DNA of 64,000 nucleotides, taken from positions 1-64,000 of the forward strand of contig JAMPIV010022935.1 of assembly GCA_024509875.1 (NCBI GenBank), in the 5' to 3' direction. A program made the position numbers and the translations under genes. Origin of the DNA: Oreohelix idahoensis (Eukaryota > Mollusca > Gastropoda > Stylommatophora > Oreohelicidae). Below the pieces are notes generated by a model. It was not told where the DNA came from. It saw only the letters and a list, made by a program, of their open reading frames with translations, and did no database searches. Below are positions 26,501-41,500 of this stretch, in pieces (the first letter of the stretch is position 1; each line of letters begins with the position of its first letter).

Positions 26501-29500
26501 GTTCTTTAATCTTGACAACTTTTGCAGAAGAGACCAGTGGGTGCCTGTTTCATCTCATTTGTTTTATTTTCTCCCGGTACAAATTCTTCATCCTTCGTCA
26601 TCATTTTAATTTCCCTTCAGCTCCCCAAGGAGCACAGGCCTTCAGCAAACTCATGCCAAATCCATCAGTTTAAACTGTTTCTGTATCTTCCTCATCCCTT
26701 TCCTTTCTGTCTGCAGTTCTATTTTCCTTTTGTTTTTTTGTAGTCTCCCTCTACCTCTCTTACTCTAGGGATTCCAGAACAAGAACTGCCTAGTAATGCT
26801 GTCAACATATTTACTCAGTGACTACCTTATAATGCTGTCAACATATTTGCTCAGTGACTACCTTTTAATGCTGTCAACATATTTGCTCAGTGACTGTCTT
26901 ATAATGCTATCAAGTTTCCCATATCATCCTTCAGTTCACCATTATATTTCTTCTTCGCGTTTTTAACTTTCCATGTGGGTTCCATACAGCTGCCTATCAA
27001 GTTTTGACTAGAGTTTGGTTTTCTTAGAGTTGTCCAGTTCTTCTCTACATGCATTTTCTTACCTATCCTTCTCTTCCTGCTAACAAAATATGACATCAGT
27101 CACTCTCCAGTGGATACCAGGTCACACAGACATACCAGGCAACGATAAAGCAGACAGACTAGCAAAACTAGGAGCAAGCATGGTTCAAACAAACACTCCA
27201 GCAAACATGGAGACAGCTAAATGAATACTCCAAAACAACTTCAAAGAGGAATGGCTGAACAGATAGGCAAAAGGGTCTACTGGACGTCATGGGCTGACCT
27301 AAATAAAATGACCCAAAATGTAGATGTAGGTTCACTGTACTCCATGGGTAGTGAAAAGGGCCAGTGTGGATAATTCTGTTGCCTTTGGCTGCAAACAACT
27401 ATTTAACTGGATGAAGATTACATTTTCTTCTTTCAGAACTTATTTTTTTAGTTACAGTTCCACTTTTCATTATGTCCTCTTCTAGACTCTAACCTCCGTT
27501 TTTGTTGTATCCTTCTACTTTTTTTGACCATACTCTGGATACCATGTCTGTAGATGTCTGCTGATATTTAAGTTTTCCAGCTATGGCTTTGTCCAGCCCA
27601 TTTCCACTTACTCCTGGAATGTGTGCAATTCCTCACAATAAATAATTATGACAATATGAACACGGGGTAGCAGCACTAGGTGTAGTACAGTACAAGTAAA
27701 TAAATAAGGGGGCTCCCATAAAACTGGTACGGGAAGTAAGATGTAAGTTTAAAAAAAATGAAATGTTATGGAGTCAGTTTTACAAATGGATGGTACACTA
27801 AACTTCCTTATTCCTGTGTTTTATTATTATGCCTTATCAGGTTCACGGTTTTTTTATTTTGACCTATCAATATATTCCTTGTCTTTGTCTCCTGCTTGTA
27901 ACCATGGCTAACAAAGAGTGAACCCCAAAACGTCCCGTGTTTCTAGTGTACCATCCATTTGTGAAACCTGACTCCATACCATTTTCTTTTTTAATTTATA
28001 TATTACTTCCCTTACCAGTTTTACAACATCCTGCTTATTTATTCAGCTGTCTGAGCATGTTTGATTTTTGGATGTAGAATACTGGTGTAAACGTGTATCC
28101 TCTGCTTCTCAAGTCTTGTATAAACCACTTATTATTTTTTGTTTACAATAAACAATCTTTAATCCTTCATATTCAGTTTCACCCATGTTTTTGTAATACT
28201 GATATGATTCATCATGCGTTCTTGTATATTTATTTTTCATACTGACCATCTGCAGATTTTATCAACAAATATAGCAGAAACTTCCATCACCATCAATGAT
28301 GTTGTTTTTGTTGTTGACTGTGGCAAAGTTAAAGAGGTAAAACTGTGTGTATTTCTTTTTGTGTAATGAAAGGTCTAGATAGTAGACCAATGTAGCCTAA
28401 TTTTTTAATGAGAAGCTTGTAGTATTATTGAGATGTCCCAGTTAGGGTTGATATAGTATTGGGGAAAATGATCATCTTTTCTTATTTTTATACCTAATAG
28501 ATCAGGCTAATATTATGCAGACAGTAAGATTAGCTTGATTTTCATGTCTTATTATATTTTAGTTATGGCATTACAGTCCAAACAAGAAATTCCCACTATG
28601 TTACCTAAAATAACAGGGAGAAACAGAGATGATATGGCAGTCCGTGAGATTTGACAGCATAATTGTTCTAGAGGAAAACAGAATGAAGATCCCTAGAAAT
28701 TTCTTGCAGATATTAGGAGGATTTGGCGTGTGTTTGTTGAAGGTCTATGCTCCTTGGAGAACTAAAGGATATTGATTTTGACTGATTTTTGCATGTGTTA
28801 TTTTGATTAGAAAACCTATGATGCACTGACATCATTGACAATGCTAAAAAGCAACTGGATATCCAAAGCCAGTGCATTGCAGCGGAAGGGAAGGTATGTT
28901 TGCTTTTGTTTGTTTGTTGATGTGTTTGATAAAGAATATGTTTTTCAATTTTTGATGTATTTGGAAGAGAAGGTATGTTGTTTGTGTTTGTTGATATGTT
29001 TGGTAGAGAACATATTTTTCAGTATTTTATGTATTTGAAAGAGAAGGTATGTTTTGCTGTGTGATTTGTTTGAAAGTTATGTTTCATTATTTGAGATGCA
29101 TGAAAGAAAGATATTTTTTTATGTGTGACTTTCTGATATACATATGAACATGTTATTGTCAGATCTTTAATTTCCCTGTGGGAGTTAGGGCTGCAACTGT
29201 AGCTCGCTGTCAATTTCTGTCTAGTGTCATCTTTTTTAGCGCTGCCCTTAAAACTTAGTTGAAGCATTTTTTTCTACTGTTCTTTTCCAAATTCTCTTAG
29301 CCTCTCTCCACTACCCGTGTGAGTTGGGCGAGGACATGTCTGTTTTTATTGATTGGTTGTTTCCTGTGGGTAAACGGTGGCCATGTTTAAATTAATAACA
29401 AAGAGTTGGTATAAATTGGCTTTTTGATGTGTCCATAAAAATGTATGAGTACCTGAGCTGTTGTGTCATTAATTTTCAGGGCAGGTCGCTGCCAGAGTGG

Positions 29501-32500
29501 CAAATGCTACCATTTGTTCAGCCGATCACGATACACGCACCTTCAGGACTATCAGACTCCAGAGATTTTGCGTCTGCCCCTTCAGGTAAACTTTGTTTAC
29601 TATGTTTCTATAAGCTTTGTTTGTTATGTCTTGTAAACTTTGTTGTCTGTTCTGGCAATTTTTCTTTTTTAAGTTACTCATTGAGAAAGATTTTAGGTTG
29701 GGTAAGTTTGGTTGTGATTCCCTTATCAGGTAAACTGTACTGCCTAATTACTGTTAATTCTTATGATGTCAACTTCTTAAATAACTTTTTTGAGTATTTT
29801 GTTCATCATTGCAGAATGTCCTTGTACATGGTTTCCACAAAGATTACCATCATAGGAAAAATAAAAATCATAGGGAAAATAATAATTGTAAAAGTATTGT
29901 TATAGCACTTGTTTAAAAAGCATCCGGTCAGTTTGTAATCAGAATATAAGATTTGTAGAAATGATGTTCAGCATATCTAGACTGATGGAGCTGATGTAAT
30001 TCTCAGATTCCTTATTTGAGATATTGCAAACCTGCTACTTCAACAATTTTAAATATTCACAGATGGTGAAAATAGCAGGATTTAAGTATGGGGATTGTGG
30101 TATCAGATAAAAAAAGTAATTTCCTTTTGTTTGCTGTCACTTTTACAAATTTAAATATCCACAGATAGTGAAAGTAGTAGGATTTAAATATGAATATTGT
30201 ATCAAAGATCATTCTTTGTTGTTACTTTAATAGTTTTGACTTTCGTCAGATTGTGAAAATAGCAAAATTGATATGGGGATTGGGCTGTAATAAAAAATAT
30301 TATGTCATTATGTTGTTTTAAGAATGGCAACCTGGTTGTCTGAAATATTAAATAAACTATTTTGCTTGTGATACATGGTTTTCTGAACACAGTGTAGACT
30401 ACTCTGACACTGAATTAGGAAATGTTTGTATTTTTAACACAATATTCTTTTAATTTTTGTTTCATTATTTTTGATAAGGATATAACATTGGTAAAGATAC
30501 ATTAATGAGCTTTAATGGTTTATATGGTACTTGTGAAAGTTAAAGATAATTTACCACAGTAGCTTTAGTGCTAATAGGTGAATACACCTATGTGTGTTGG
30601 ATGTTTCAGGAGCTTTGCTTGCATACAAAGCTGTTGGCTCCAAACTCTCAGTCTGTCGAGGCTTTCCTCAGCAAATGCCCACAGGCACCTCCGCAGTTGG
30701 TCATCAGGAATGCCATTCAAAATTTGAAGGTAGTAAATTATTCTTCGTTAAAAGGCATTCATAACTGCATTTATTGACTACAAAACAGTAAGACATAAAG
30801 AGTTTATATTGATTGTAATTTAATGGACAGGTACATTTTCTAACAAATTTATAGTATTTTGTATTATATGTTTTAGCATTCTAGATTGCTTAGATTTGCT
30901 GGAGTGTACAAGTGGTAGTGACGCTAGCTTCTTGGGGCAAAAGGATTGGATTGAAGTTGTAAAATGTAAATGGGATTTTCTTTTAAGTGCTTATCTAATA
31001 ATGGTATTTGTAGAAATGAAGAATGACAGAAGATAGTAGGCTGTATATTTTTTAACAACTACGAGCAATTTGTTTTTCATTTATAAGACCGGGAAGGGGG
31101 GGAAATTAATGCTCTTGTGCATATACTGATTATGTTTGTGAGTTAATGAGAGAGACTGGCAATTTTTAAAAGGAAAAGATGCTATATTTGAGAATACTGG
31201 GTCCATTAAGTGATGTTTGAACAAATTAACATTTGGGCCATTTTTCATAGTTGTAAACTATAGTTCACCGAGAAGTTGAATTTCTTAATAACACAAGCAT
31301 TTTATATTTTCAGTCTAGTTTTAATTCATTCTTAGCTTCATGCCCTTCTTTGAGTGTGTAAGAATGCTTCAAAGATTTCTCATCTTAAGCTGTCAGATAC
31401 ATTTAAAGAAGTCAGTTCCAGCCATAATATTTGAAAATTTGTTCTCCAGCAAATTGATGCCCTGGATCTATTTGAAGACATGACAGAGCTTGGACAACAT
31501 CTTGCTGACCTCCCTATAGAGCCAAGATTGGGCAAGACCATTCTGTATTCAGTTTTACTGAAGTGTCTTGATCCTATTCTGACTATAGTCAGCACACTAT
31601 CCTACAAAGAACCTTGTATGTATTCATGAATTTTTTCTTAGTCTGTGAAATTCACAATAGACTGTCCGTGACCACATTCGCAGTCATTTCATATTGCTAC
31701 TAGAATTATTATTATACTTTTGTCCTTATGTCATCTTGATGATTTTAGTGGCTCCGTAGAATATAAATCTTGATATATTCCTGCATCTTAGCTGCCTTTG
31801 GACTTGTAGAGGTCCAGGAAACTGACTGTAATTAAATTGATTACAACTAGCCTTAAAGAGACTTAGAAACAGTTTGATATATGTGAAAATGATGTCTGAA
31901 GCAGACAGCAACAGTGATAGGAAAGCTCAGAATAAAGCTGAAGAAAGTTAAGAGAACTTTAAAAAACTCTAGATTTTGCCTCACTTACATTAGGTAAACC
32001 ATTTAATTTTTGCTGCCTTGTGGATAACCTGAACTAAATCAGCAGGAACCTAATGCACCTGGCAAGTTCATCCAGAGCTGTAAAGGTCATGAAGTAGAGG
32101 CCTGACAATGAGAGGAAAAACCAGCCCACCAGGTTCAGACATATCTTCTTCTTCATAAACTCTCAGAAGTCCACTTGAATCTTTTCAAAGAAAGTAGTAG
32201 TCAGTTTGAGGCTATTTGAATCTCCGTAGAGCTTTTCCATGAATGGTACTGGTGTCAGCCATATGCACTTTCTCTATTCCGCATATGTTGAGCAACTTTG
32301 AAGCATATGTTCAGCAGTCATTTTATCAGTGCCAGTTACACCGATCAGTAGTTCCTATCTTTAGATTGTTGAATAGATGGTATCTCAATCTGTTGTGGCC
32401 AGTGCGGAGTCTGAAGATTACCACTTGTTCTCTTCTGTTGAACTGGTAGTATGCATCATTTTGTGTGTGACCTGGATGCTCTACATCCAATTTGTTTCTG

Positions 32501-35500
32501 TATCTGATTCTGATAAAACTCTTTGCCTCCTCGAAAGTTATGCTTACATCAGGCTGAGGTAGATTTCCACCTTCCTTTGCCAGTCTGTCTGTCAGCCTCT
32601 TCATTGCCGGTGATGTTACAATGAGATGAGATTCATTAGATCACAACACTTTTGAATCGTTGACATAGTTTGTGGAGCACTATTCTGAGGTCATCCAGGT
32701 CTGTATTATTTTGGCTTTTCAATGCTGCAGTTACTGTTGTCTCTCTGTGCTTTCCTCTGTATGACCCTTTCATGTACAGGGTGATTGAAAAGTCACTTTT
32801 ATTTTTACAATGTTATATCATCACTTGTATCCGCTGGATATGCATAAAACAAATGTCAAAACAGTGAGCCATAACTAGTATTTGATGTTTTGTTTTTATT
32901 TTTTATGCCCAGAACCAAAAATAATATAAAATGACCAGTAAACTGACATCACAAGAGACATCAAAAATGGCTGCCCGCTATGAAATCATGTGTTGAACAA
33001 ACTGGGTCTCACATTGAGTTGTGATGTTAATATGACCTAACATTTTATGTGATAAAATGGCAATTAATTGTCTTTATTGTGATATTTGTTTCATATAAAT
33101 TAGTTGGTTTGGAGTGAAGAAAAAAAGTTTAAAAATAGGATGTGACTTTTCCATTACCCAATATATCTATATAATGAGACTCAAAAAATGTTTTAATCAC
33201 TTTTGGCTCAACACCCTAGCAAGTCCTTGACTGCAATTTAAAAACAAGTAATGTAAAGTCATTTTGTGGTCACTACCTGTAATTTCCATGCTGTTTGCTC
33301 TTTGTTTTCTTTTTTATGTCTGACAGATGAAAAACTATTCTTTTCAGTTATAATTCCTGCTTTACCATCTGAAAGAAGATCTGTGATGGGAACAAAAAGA
33401 AAATTTGCTGAAGAAACGTACAGTGATCATATGGTTGTTCTTCGAGCATTTCAGGTATGAATGTTGGCATTTCTTTACTTGGATCAGTTACAATCTTTGT
33501 TTATTAGACAATATTTTGGTGTCCTCCAAAATAATACATTTTGGTTGTAGTAGTATTTCAGCATGGAACTTTTTTAAGGGGATATGTTTTTCAGTGTTTG
33601 ACGTCATATGATATGGAAAATATTTTCATTATATAAATAGTCAATATGAAGTATCAGTTGTGACCTGGTTTAAAAGGAAGGTATTTTGAGTGTGCCACTT
33701 TTGTATATATCAGTTGCTGCAAGAGATTTTGTCAGGATTTTAAATTTTTATGGAGAATATGATCCAGTGAACTTTATGAAAGAAGCATATATTTCAGTGT
33801 GTTGTGTGTTTGAAAGGAATGTAATTTTTTCAGTTTTATTTCAACATTCTGTTATTTTTCAAGGCATGGCAGAAAGCAAGAGCAGAGGGGTGGGAAAGAC
33901 CATTCTGTGAGAAAAATTTCATCTCCTCCTCAACCATGGAAATGATTTATGGAATCAGGTACTTCATCAGAATAATTCATCACTCCTTTCAGTTCCATTA
34001 TTTCACTTATCCCTTATATATGTGATATATCGTTCTTTCACCATCATCATCGTCATCTTCCTTTGTGCTCCACCGGAGCATGAAGCTGGTCCCCTCGCAG
34101 GAAATCCGCACCAAGCATTCACATGCTCTTGTATTGATGGTTTCTCTGGCTATTTGTTTTACATGATGAGGTTGCCTTGCAAGACAGGCAGAAGAGGCAG
34201 CACTGAGAAATGAACAAAGCACAGTATACAAAATAACTAAAATCATCAGTGGAAAACGAGGTGCAAACAATATTACATTAGTAAGAGATAAGCACGGAAA
34301 TCTCATCACGACAGTAGAGGGACAGGAAACAAAATGGGCAGAGCATTTCAGAGAAACTCTGAACAAGGAACCACCAGAGACACAATTGAATGTTCCTGAG
34401 GCTGAAAATGATCTAGATGTTAATACAGACATCCCACGAAAAGAAGAAATCATCACAGCAATCAAAGGATTAAAGAATGGAAAAGCTCCTGGTCATGATA
34501 ATTTAAATGCAGAGCTATTTAAGACAGACCCAGAGCTAGCAGCAGAACTATTAGAACCACTATTTGCACAAGTCTGGAAAACAGGGACAACACCAACAGA
34601 GTGGAGAAAAGGAATAATTGTCAAATTGCCCAAGAAGGGATATCTTGCAGACTGCAATAATTGGAGAGGAATAACTCTTCTCTCAGTTCCCAGCAAAATT
34701 CTAGGCAGTATAATTATACAGAGAATCTCAAAAGGAGTAGACCACAAACTGAGGAAAGAACAAGCAGGATTTAGAAAGAACAGAAGATGTGTAGATCATA
34801 TATTTACCCTCAGGAACATTATAGAGCAGTGCTCAGAATGGCAAAGACAGCTGTACATTAATTTCGTTGATTTTGAAAAGGCTTTTGACAGTATACATAG
34901 GGACAATTTATGGAAAATACCTAGGGCTTATGGAATTCCAAGCTGCATAGTGTCAATCATAAAAAGCCTTTATGCCAACTTTACGTGTAGCATTGGGCAG
35001 AGCAACCTAACCTTTGAAGTGAAGACAGGAGTATGACAGGGATGCCCCTTATCAACCACTCTATTTTTAACAGTCATAGACTGGGTGATAGCCAGACAAC
35101 AGAGGGCAATCCAAGAGGAATAAGATGCACTACATTTTCTACATTGGAAGATCTGGAATATGCAGATGACATTGCACTGCCAGCACATTCACATCAACAC
35201 ATCCAGGAAAAAATGGATAGACTTAATAAGTATAGCCAGCAGGTTGGCTTGAACATCAACCTAAAGAAGACAGAGGTCATGACGCTCAATGTGAGCAACC
35301 CTGAGCCCATATCAGTAAGGAATCAGCAACTGGAACAGACAGATGCCTTCACATACCTAGGATGCATAGTAACACCAGATGGCAGCGCAAGCAAAGATAT
35401 CAACAACAGAATGAACAAAGCAAGAACAGCCTTTTTTAGTCTAAACAACATCTGGAAGTCCTCTCAGTACAGCACAAGCACAAAATTAGGATTATATCAG

Positions 35501-38500
35501 AGCTCTGTGCTTTCTGTGCTTCTCTATGGCGCAGAGAGCTGGAGAGTTACAGAGAAGGAAATGTCGAAATTGTCCTCTTTTCACACAACATGCCTAAGAA
35601 AAATTCTCCGAATCTTTTGGCCGAATACCATCACCAACCAAGATCTGCTTACTTGGAGCAAGCAAGAGGACATGCACACCATCATAGCTGGCAGACGCTG
35701 GAGCTGGGTTGGCCATGTCCTCAGAAGAGACCCTGATGCCATCACAAGAACAGCTATGCTATGGACCCCTGAAGGAAAACGAAAGAGAGGCCGACCAAAA
35801 ACAACTTGGTGGAGGACTGTGGAGGCTGAGATGCAAAGAATGAACCAGAGTTGGGGCACTGTACAAAGGATGGTCGCCGACCGAGCAAAGTGGAATCAAT
35901 TTGTTGTTGCCCTACAAGACACCACCAGGCGTAATGGCCACTGACTACTTTGACGGTCGGCGGCTAAGGATCAAAGAAGAAGAAGAAGAAGATGAGGTTG
36001 CCAGCCCAATGCACGATCTCATATATTAATCACCTTGTACAAAATGCCTGAGGATGCAGTAGACCTGTTCTTTGTCTCGTCAGAGACAGCTCAGGAACTA
36101 TACAGGGCACGTCATTCTGTAACTTAATGCAAGTGTGCATGTAAACATACAAACACTAGTATCAGAGTTATATTTCAGTGTACATGTTAGATCTGAAACT
36201 GCCACAAGCATTTGTGTTTCTCCAATACATTTTATGTTAATAGTGTTGAAACAGATTGATACTAATAATATTCAAGTAATAATAATCAAATAAAATGTAT
36301 AAATTACACACGGAAAAATGATTTTGTACATTTTCAGCTGAAAAGTTACATTTGAAGGTTTAAAGTTTCATTTGACATACTAAAGATTTAACTTTTACAA
36401 TCTATGTTAGGATGCAGCTTCTGGCTCAGCTGAGAGCATCTGGGTTCCTAAGAGCAAGAGGAGCTGGTGACATCCGAGATCTCAACACAAACTCAGACAA
36501 CTGGGCTTTAGTGAAGGCTTGTCTAGTGGCAGGGACATATCCTAATGTCATACAGAGGGACACGACGGGTTGTCTGTGCACCACGTTAGTTGTATTGTCA
36601 CATTCTTTTGTCTGTGAACATCTGTGTGGCATCTTCATAAAACTGCTCACATGTTGGGGGAAATGAACAGAGATGAAATTTACTAGCAGTAAATAAGGCT
36701 GGCACGATCACTTGTAAGGTTTCAAGTAAATTCATTCGCATATTTAGTAAACAGTTTTCTTTCATCACATTAAATTAAAATACAGTAAGCTTTTAACGAG
36801 TACAGAAGGTTAGAAGAGCTTTCAATGCTTTGGGAAAATATATGGTGATCAAAAGAAATCAAGTCCATTACTGTAATTGGAATCTTCATTTCAAATGTCA
36901 AGTCAGACCTATTGTTTGGCTCTGGGACATGGAAAGCAACAGACATAGCAACCAAGAATCTATGAACTTTCATAGGTGGATGCTTGTGAAGAGTTAAAGG
37001 ATTGAGGTAGTGTGACAAGATCAGTGGTGTGGAACTGATGGCAGGAACCACATGTCTGCCAGTGTTGAACAGGGAATGAGAAGCGGAAGACGCTGGAGAT
37101 GAATGGAACACACATTGGGGAAATCTGTTGATGGCATTGCTGGGTTGTCCTTTTTTCTGGAAAATCCAGGGTAAGAGCAGAAGAGGAAGACCAAAGAATA
37201 CTTGCAGAAGAGATCTGAAGACAGACATGAAAGAATGAAGTCATGGAAAAACCGTGAGCTGATGGCACAAGACAGGAAGACTTGGCATAAGTTTGTTGAA
37301 GGTCTGTGAACCTTGGGGAGCTGAAGTGATGATGATCATGCTTTAAAATGCATCAGTAATTACTTGAATGGGATTGCTTATTAACTCTTTGTGTCCCATT
37401 GAGTTTTTAGGTTTTACCTAGGCACCAGAATGTTTGCCACATTTTTTCCTAAGCGGATGTCTTAAAACAATTATCGGTCATGTATATTTGTGGGAAAATA
37501 TCATGTAATGTATATAACATCATTGTAAATTAGATGAGGATTATTTTAACTTGTAAGTCTTATATGCAACAAGTAAGTTTTTCTCATATTGTGTAAAGTG
37601 CAGACATGAAGAAATCTGATTATAACCAAACAGGAGCACATGGCAGCGTTTGGTTGAATAATGTTCCACATGTTGTTGTGTCATGTATCTCATGGGGTAG
37701 AAAGAGTTAAAGAAAAGATATATTTTGATTAACTTGATTTATGAGAGCTTAAAATGTAATTATGGCAAAGATCCTTACAAGCTTTGCCATGTGATCTGAG
37801 GCTTTAGTTTCTACATTATGGGATAGCCAGTTTGCATTTTTTTTTCCTTTGTGTGAGAAATAGTCACATTGTTTAAATAATACACATGAACAGTCATATT
37901 TTCTTAATCTTTAACTAGTCAGTTAACTCAGCTAAGAATCGAATGTCATACTGTTTCATTAATATGCAAAATTCAACAGTCCCAGTATCATACAATTTAA
38001 TTAATCAAGAGCACCAAACATAGGGTCAAGTTTTGTGTTCTTCTTTCACTCTACAGAACTGAAAAGAGAGTCAGGTTTCATACTTCATCTGTGCTGCATA
38101 CAGTGACCTCTGTTACTAGTGTGCTGCCAGCAGCCGCTGTGAAGAAATTTGTTACATCACTGCCCTCAAAATGGCTGATTTATGAAGAGATGTCTCGTTC
38201 TCAGCGAGTTTCCCTGGCAAAATACTGCACCCTGGTGTCTCCTTCAGCCATGTTTTTGTTTGGTGGCCATCCTAAAGTGACAACAGATGCAATCAAGCAG
38301 TCTGATGATCCAGAAGATGGTACGTGTGTTTTTTCTTTTCACATTAAATGCATGTTTAAACCAATTTCGTGGAATGATAATTATTAAACCAAGCCTTTAA
38401 TTGATGGTCTGCCAAATTTGGACAATGCAAAGAATTATACAACAAACCAAAGTGATTATACACCAAACCAAAGTGATTATACACCAAACCAAAGTGTAGT

Positions 38501-41500
38501 CCCAGAGAGCCTCTGACAAGACAAAACAAAGAATAGGAGTACTGCTGCCTCAAGCATGTCCTAAGAGGCAACTAATATGAGGGTTGTGCATGAGGCTACC
38601 ATATCATGTAAAACAATTTTGCTACAGAAACCATCACTGGAAGAGCATGTGAATGTTTGGTGCAGGCTTCCTACAAGGAGAGAGCCACCTGCCACTGGTG
38701 ACTCTATGCTCCATAAGGAGGAAAATGATGATGATACACTAGATCTTGAGCTTTTTTTGTTCACGTAATTTTGCTTCTACTGGGCAAATGAAAAACTTTT
38801 TATGTGAGGTGCTATTTGTTAGTTTTAGTGACAGTGATCTCATTTGTCACTTCTTCTTTGATCCATAACCGCCAACCGTCAAAGCAGTCAGCGGCCATCA
38901 TGCCTGGTGGCGTCTTGAAGGGCAGCAACAAATTGATTCCACTTTGCTCGGTCGGCGGCCATCCTTCGTACAGTGCTCCAACTGTGGTTCATTCTTTGCA
39001 TCTCGGCTTCCACAGTTCTCCGCCAAGTTGTTTTTGGTCGGCCTCTCTTTCGCTTTCCCTCGGGGGTCCATAGCATAGCTGTTCTTGCGATGGTATCAGG
39101 GTCCCTTCTGAGGACATGGCCAACCCAACTCCAGCGTCTGCCAGCAATGATGGTGTGCATGTCCTCCTGGTTACTCCGAATAAGTAGTTCTTGGTTGCTG
39201 ATGGTGTTTGGCCAAAAGATTCGGAGAATTTTCCTTAGGCAGATTGTGTGGAAGGAGGACAGTTTTGACATTTCCTTCTCTGTTACTCTCCAACATTCCG
39301 CACCATAGAGAAGCACAGAAAGTACACAGCTCTCATACAGTCTTAATTTGGTGTTTGTGCTGTACTGGGAAGACTTCCAAATGTTGTTGAGAACAGCAAA
39401 GGCTGTTCTCGCTTTATTCATTCTGTTGTTAATGTCCTTGCTTGTTCCGCCGTCAGGTGTTACTATGCTTCCTAGGTAAGTAAATGTGTCTGTCTGTTCT
39501 AACTTCTGGTTCCTTACTTGATTTGTCACACTTGACTGTATTGATATGTCTGCTACCAAAGTGAAATGGGTTCATTTTCGATACAAGACAACAGGAGGCT
39601 GAGACACTTGGGAGTCATGACCCAAGTGGCCCCCCCCCCCCCCCTCTTAGAGTGTAAAGGAGTATAGGGCCGAAACACTTGTTCGATGGGGGGACCCCTT
39701 CTGATGATCAGATTGCCTCCTGTTGTATCGCTCTGTATTGAGTTTCCTATCATATGTCTTACTACCCTTGTTACATATAGTAGTGTGTTGTCAGAATGAG
39801 ATGCCAGAGTTATGACCATGGATTCTAGTTTACCCATTCTAACAAGTGTCACGAGTAAGTTATGAGTTACTTTGATCCATAAGCATGTTAAGAGAAAAGG
39901 AAAGCTAGAGGTTTGAGACTGGTGGAAGAAGTGATAAAGGACAACAAAGAGAAAAGATGCTGGGCAGTTTAACATCATGGCATGAAAAAAAAAATAGCAA
40001 AAGATTTTATAAACAGCATTAGGGACAAGAAGCTATGGAGAGACATGATCACCATCACCAGTGTTAGCTGGCATGGCACTTTAGGAAGGAAAAGAAGATT
40101 TATAAGTTATGTTTTTTTGTTCTCCGGGAGATTTTTAATTTGTTTCTTCACAACATTGTCATTGACATTCTTAATAATTGAAAAATATAAGCATAATGTA
40201 CAATCTTGTTTTGCGAATGAAGAGTTACACAAAATATGCTTTCCTGTTTATTATTTATACTAGCATGTAACACTTCAAAAAATTAAGTCACAGAATTACA
40301 ATGTGCTATTTCTGTCTCACGTCCTGAGGATAGCACCGTTTCTCCTGTATTCAGTTTTTTCCTTTTTATTTCCTTCCGCCTTCCACAGAGCAAATAAACC
40401 CATCAACACATGCAAACTCTTGAAAATATAAATAACAAAAAAACGCAGTTATAAAAACTGAAGACGGATGATTGCATTTTTTTAAAAATGTACATCTGCT
40501 AGAAATCGAACACAGGATGTTTGCTGGCACGGCAGCCATTCTAACCACTAAATCACCTTGGTATATGTGGTGTTTTTAATCTTAACTGTGTTAACATATT
40601 TTTGTTTACACAATGCCTAATTGAAGCGAGCAAGAAAATATTTACATTGAGTTCCAGTTCAAGAAATGGAATTGTTTGCTCTTGCTTTAAATTTTGCTGT
40701 TTTAATGATTGCCTCTCTCAGTCACCATTTGGTTGTATTTCAGACATACCAAGAAAACTACCAGTATATAATAAGATAATTTTATTAATGCATAATTTTA
40801 CCTAAATTTTTCAGATACACATTCTTTTTTAATGTAGAGGTTGTTAAACATGTCTTGGGACCTCAAGACGCAGCAATATAGACCGCAGTCAGCGACTCAT
40901 AGCTCGACTGCCTGCGTCAGGACCAGCGAACCAGAGCTGGTCAAGACCGCACTCCACCTCCACGTGGTGGTCCTGTAAACAGTCTGCAGCTGTGCAGTCT
41001 GGCTGAGCGAGTGTGGATCGAAATGGGAAGGCAAACCCGGTCCTAAAAAATGCCGTGCAGAAGTCGGATGTGTCGACCGAAAGGTGCAGATATCACAGCT
41101 TATGCGTAAACAGACACAACACAACCACCGTCCTTTTCAGGACGAACGAAGAAGAAGAAGAAGAAACATGTCTTTATGCATGTTTTAGTGGTTTAAAAAA
41201 AAATGAAAAGTACCTTTAATACTCCTCAATGTTTTTATCATTCCGTTGGGAAAGTTGAAGACACAGAAGATGACGAGCTGCCTGACAGTGCACAACGTGG
41301 GGTTGTCACAGTTAAATTGGAGGACTGGATTTCTTTTGGATTCGAATGTCTTTCAGTAAGCCACCAATTGAAATGGTGTTTTGATTTGATATATCATTGC
41401 TGCTATCTTTATAACCTGCAGAGCATGAGTGTGGGCAGGGTATTTCCATTATATGTGTTAAATAGAGCATATTGTTATGGAATGTATACATTATCTTTTT

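Noticed and set aside
34386..35944. Host gene encoding a reverse transcriptase
   Set aside because: Flanking target duplication, (GAA)n tail and four more truncated copies show it is a LINE insertion.
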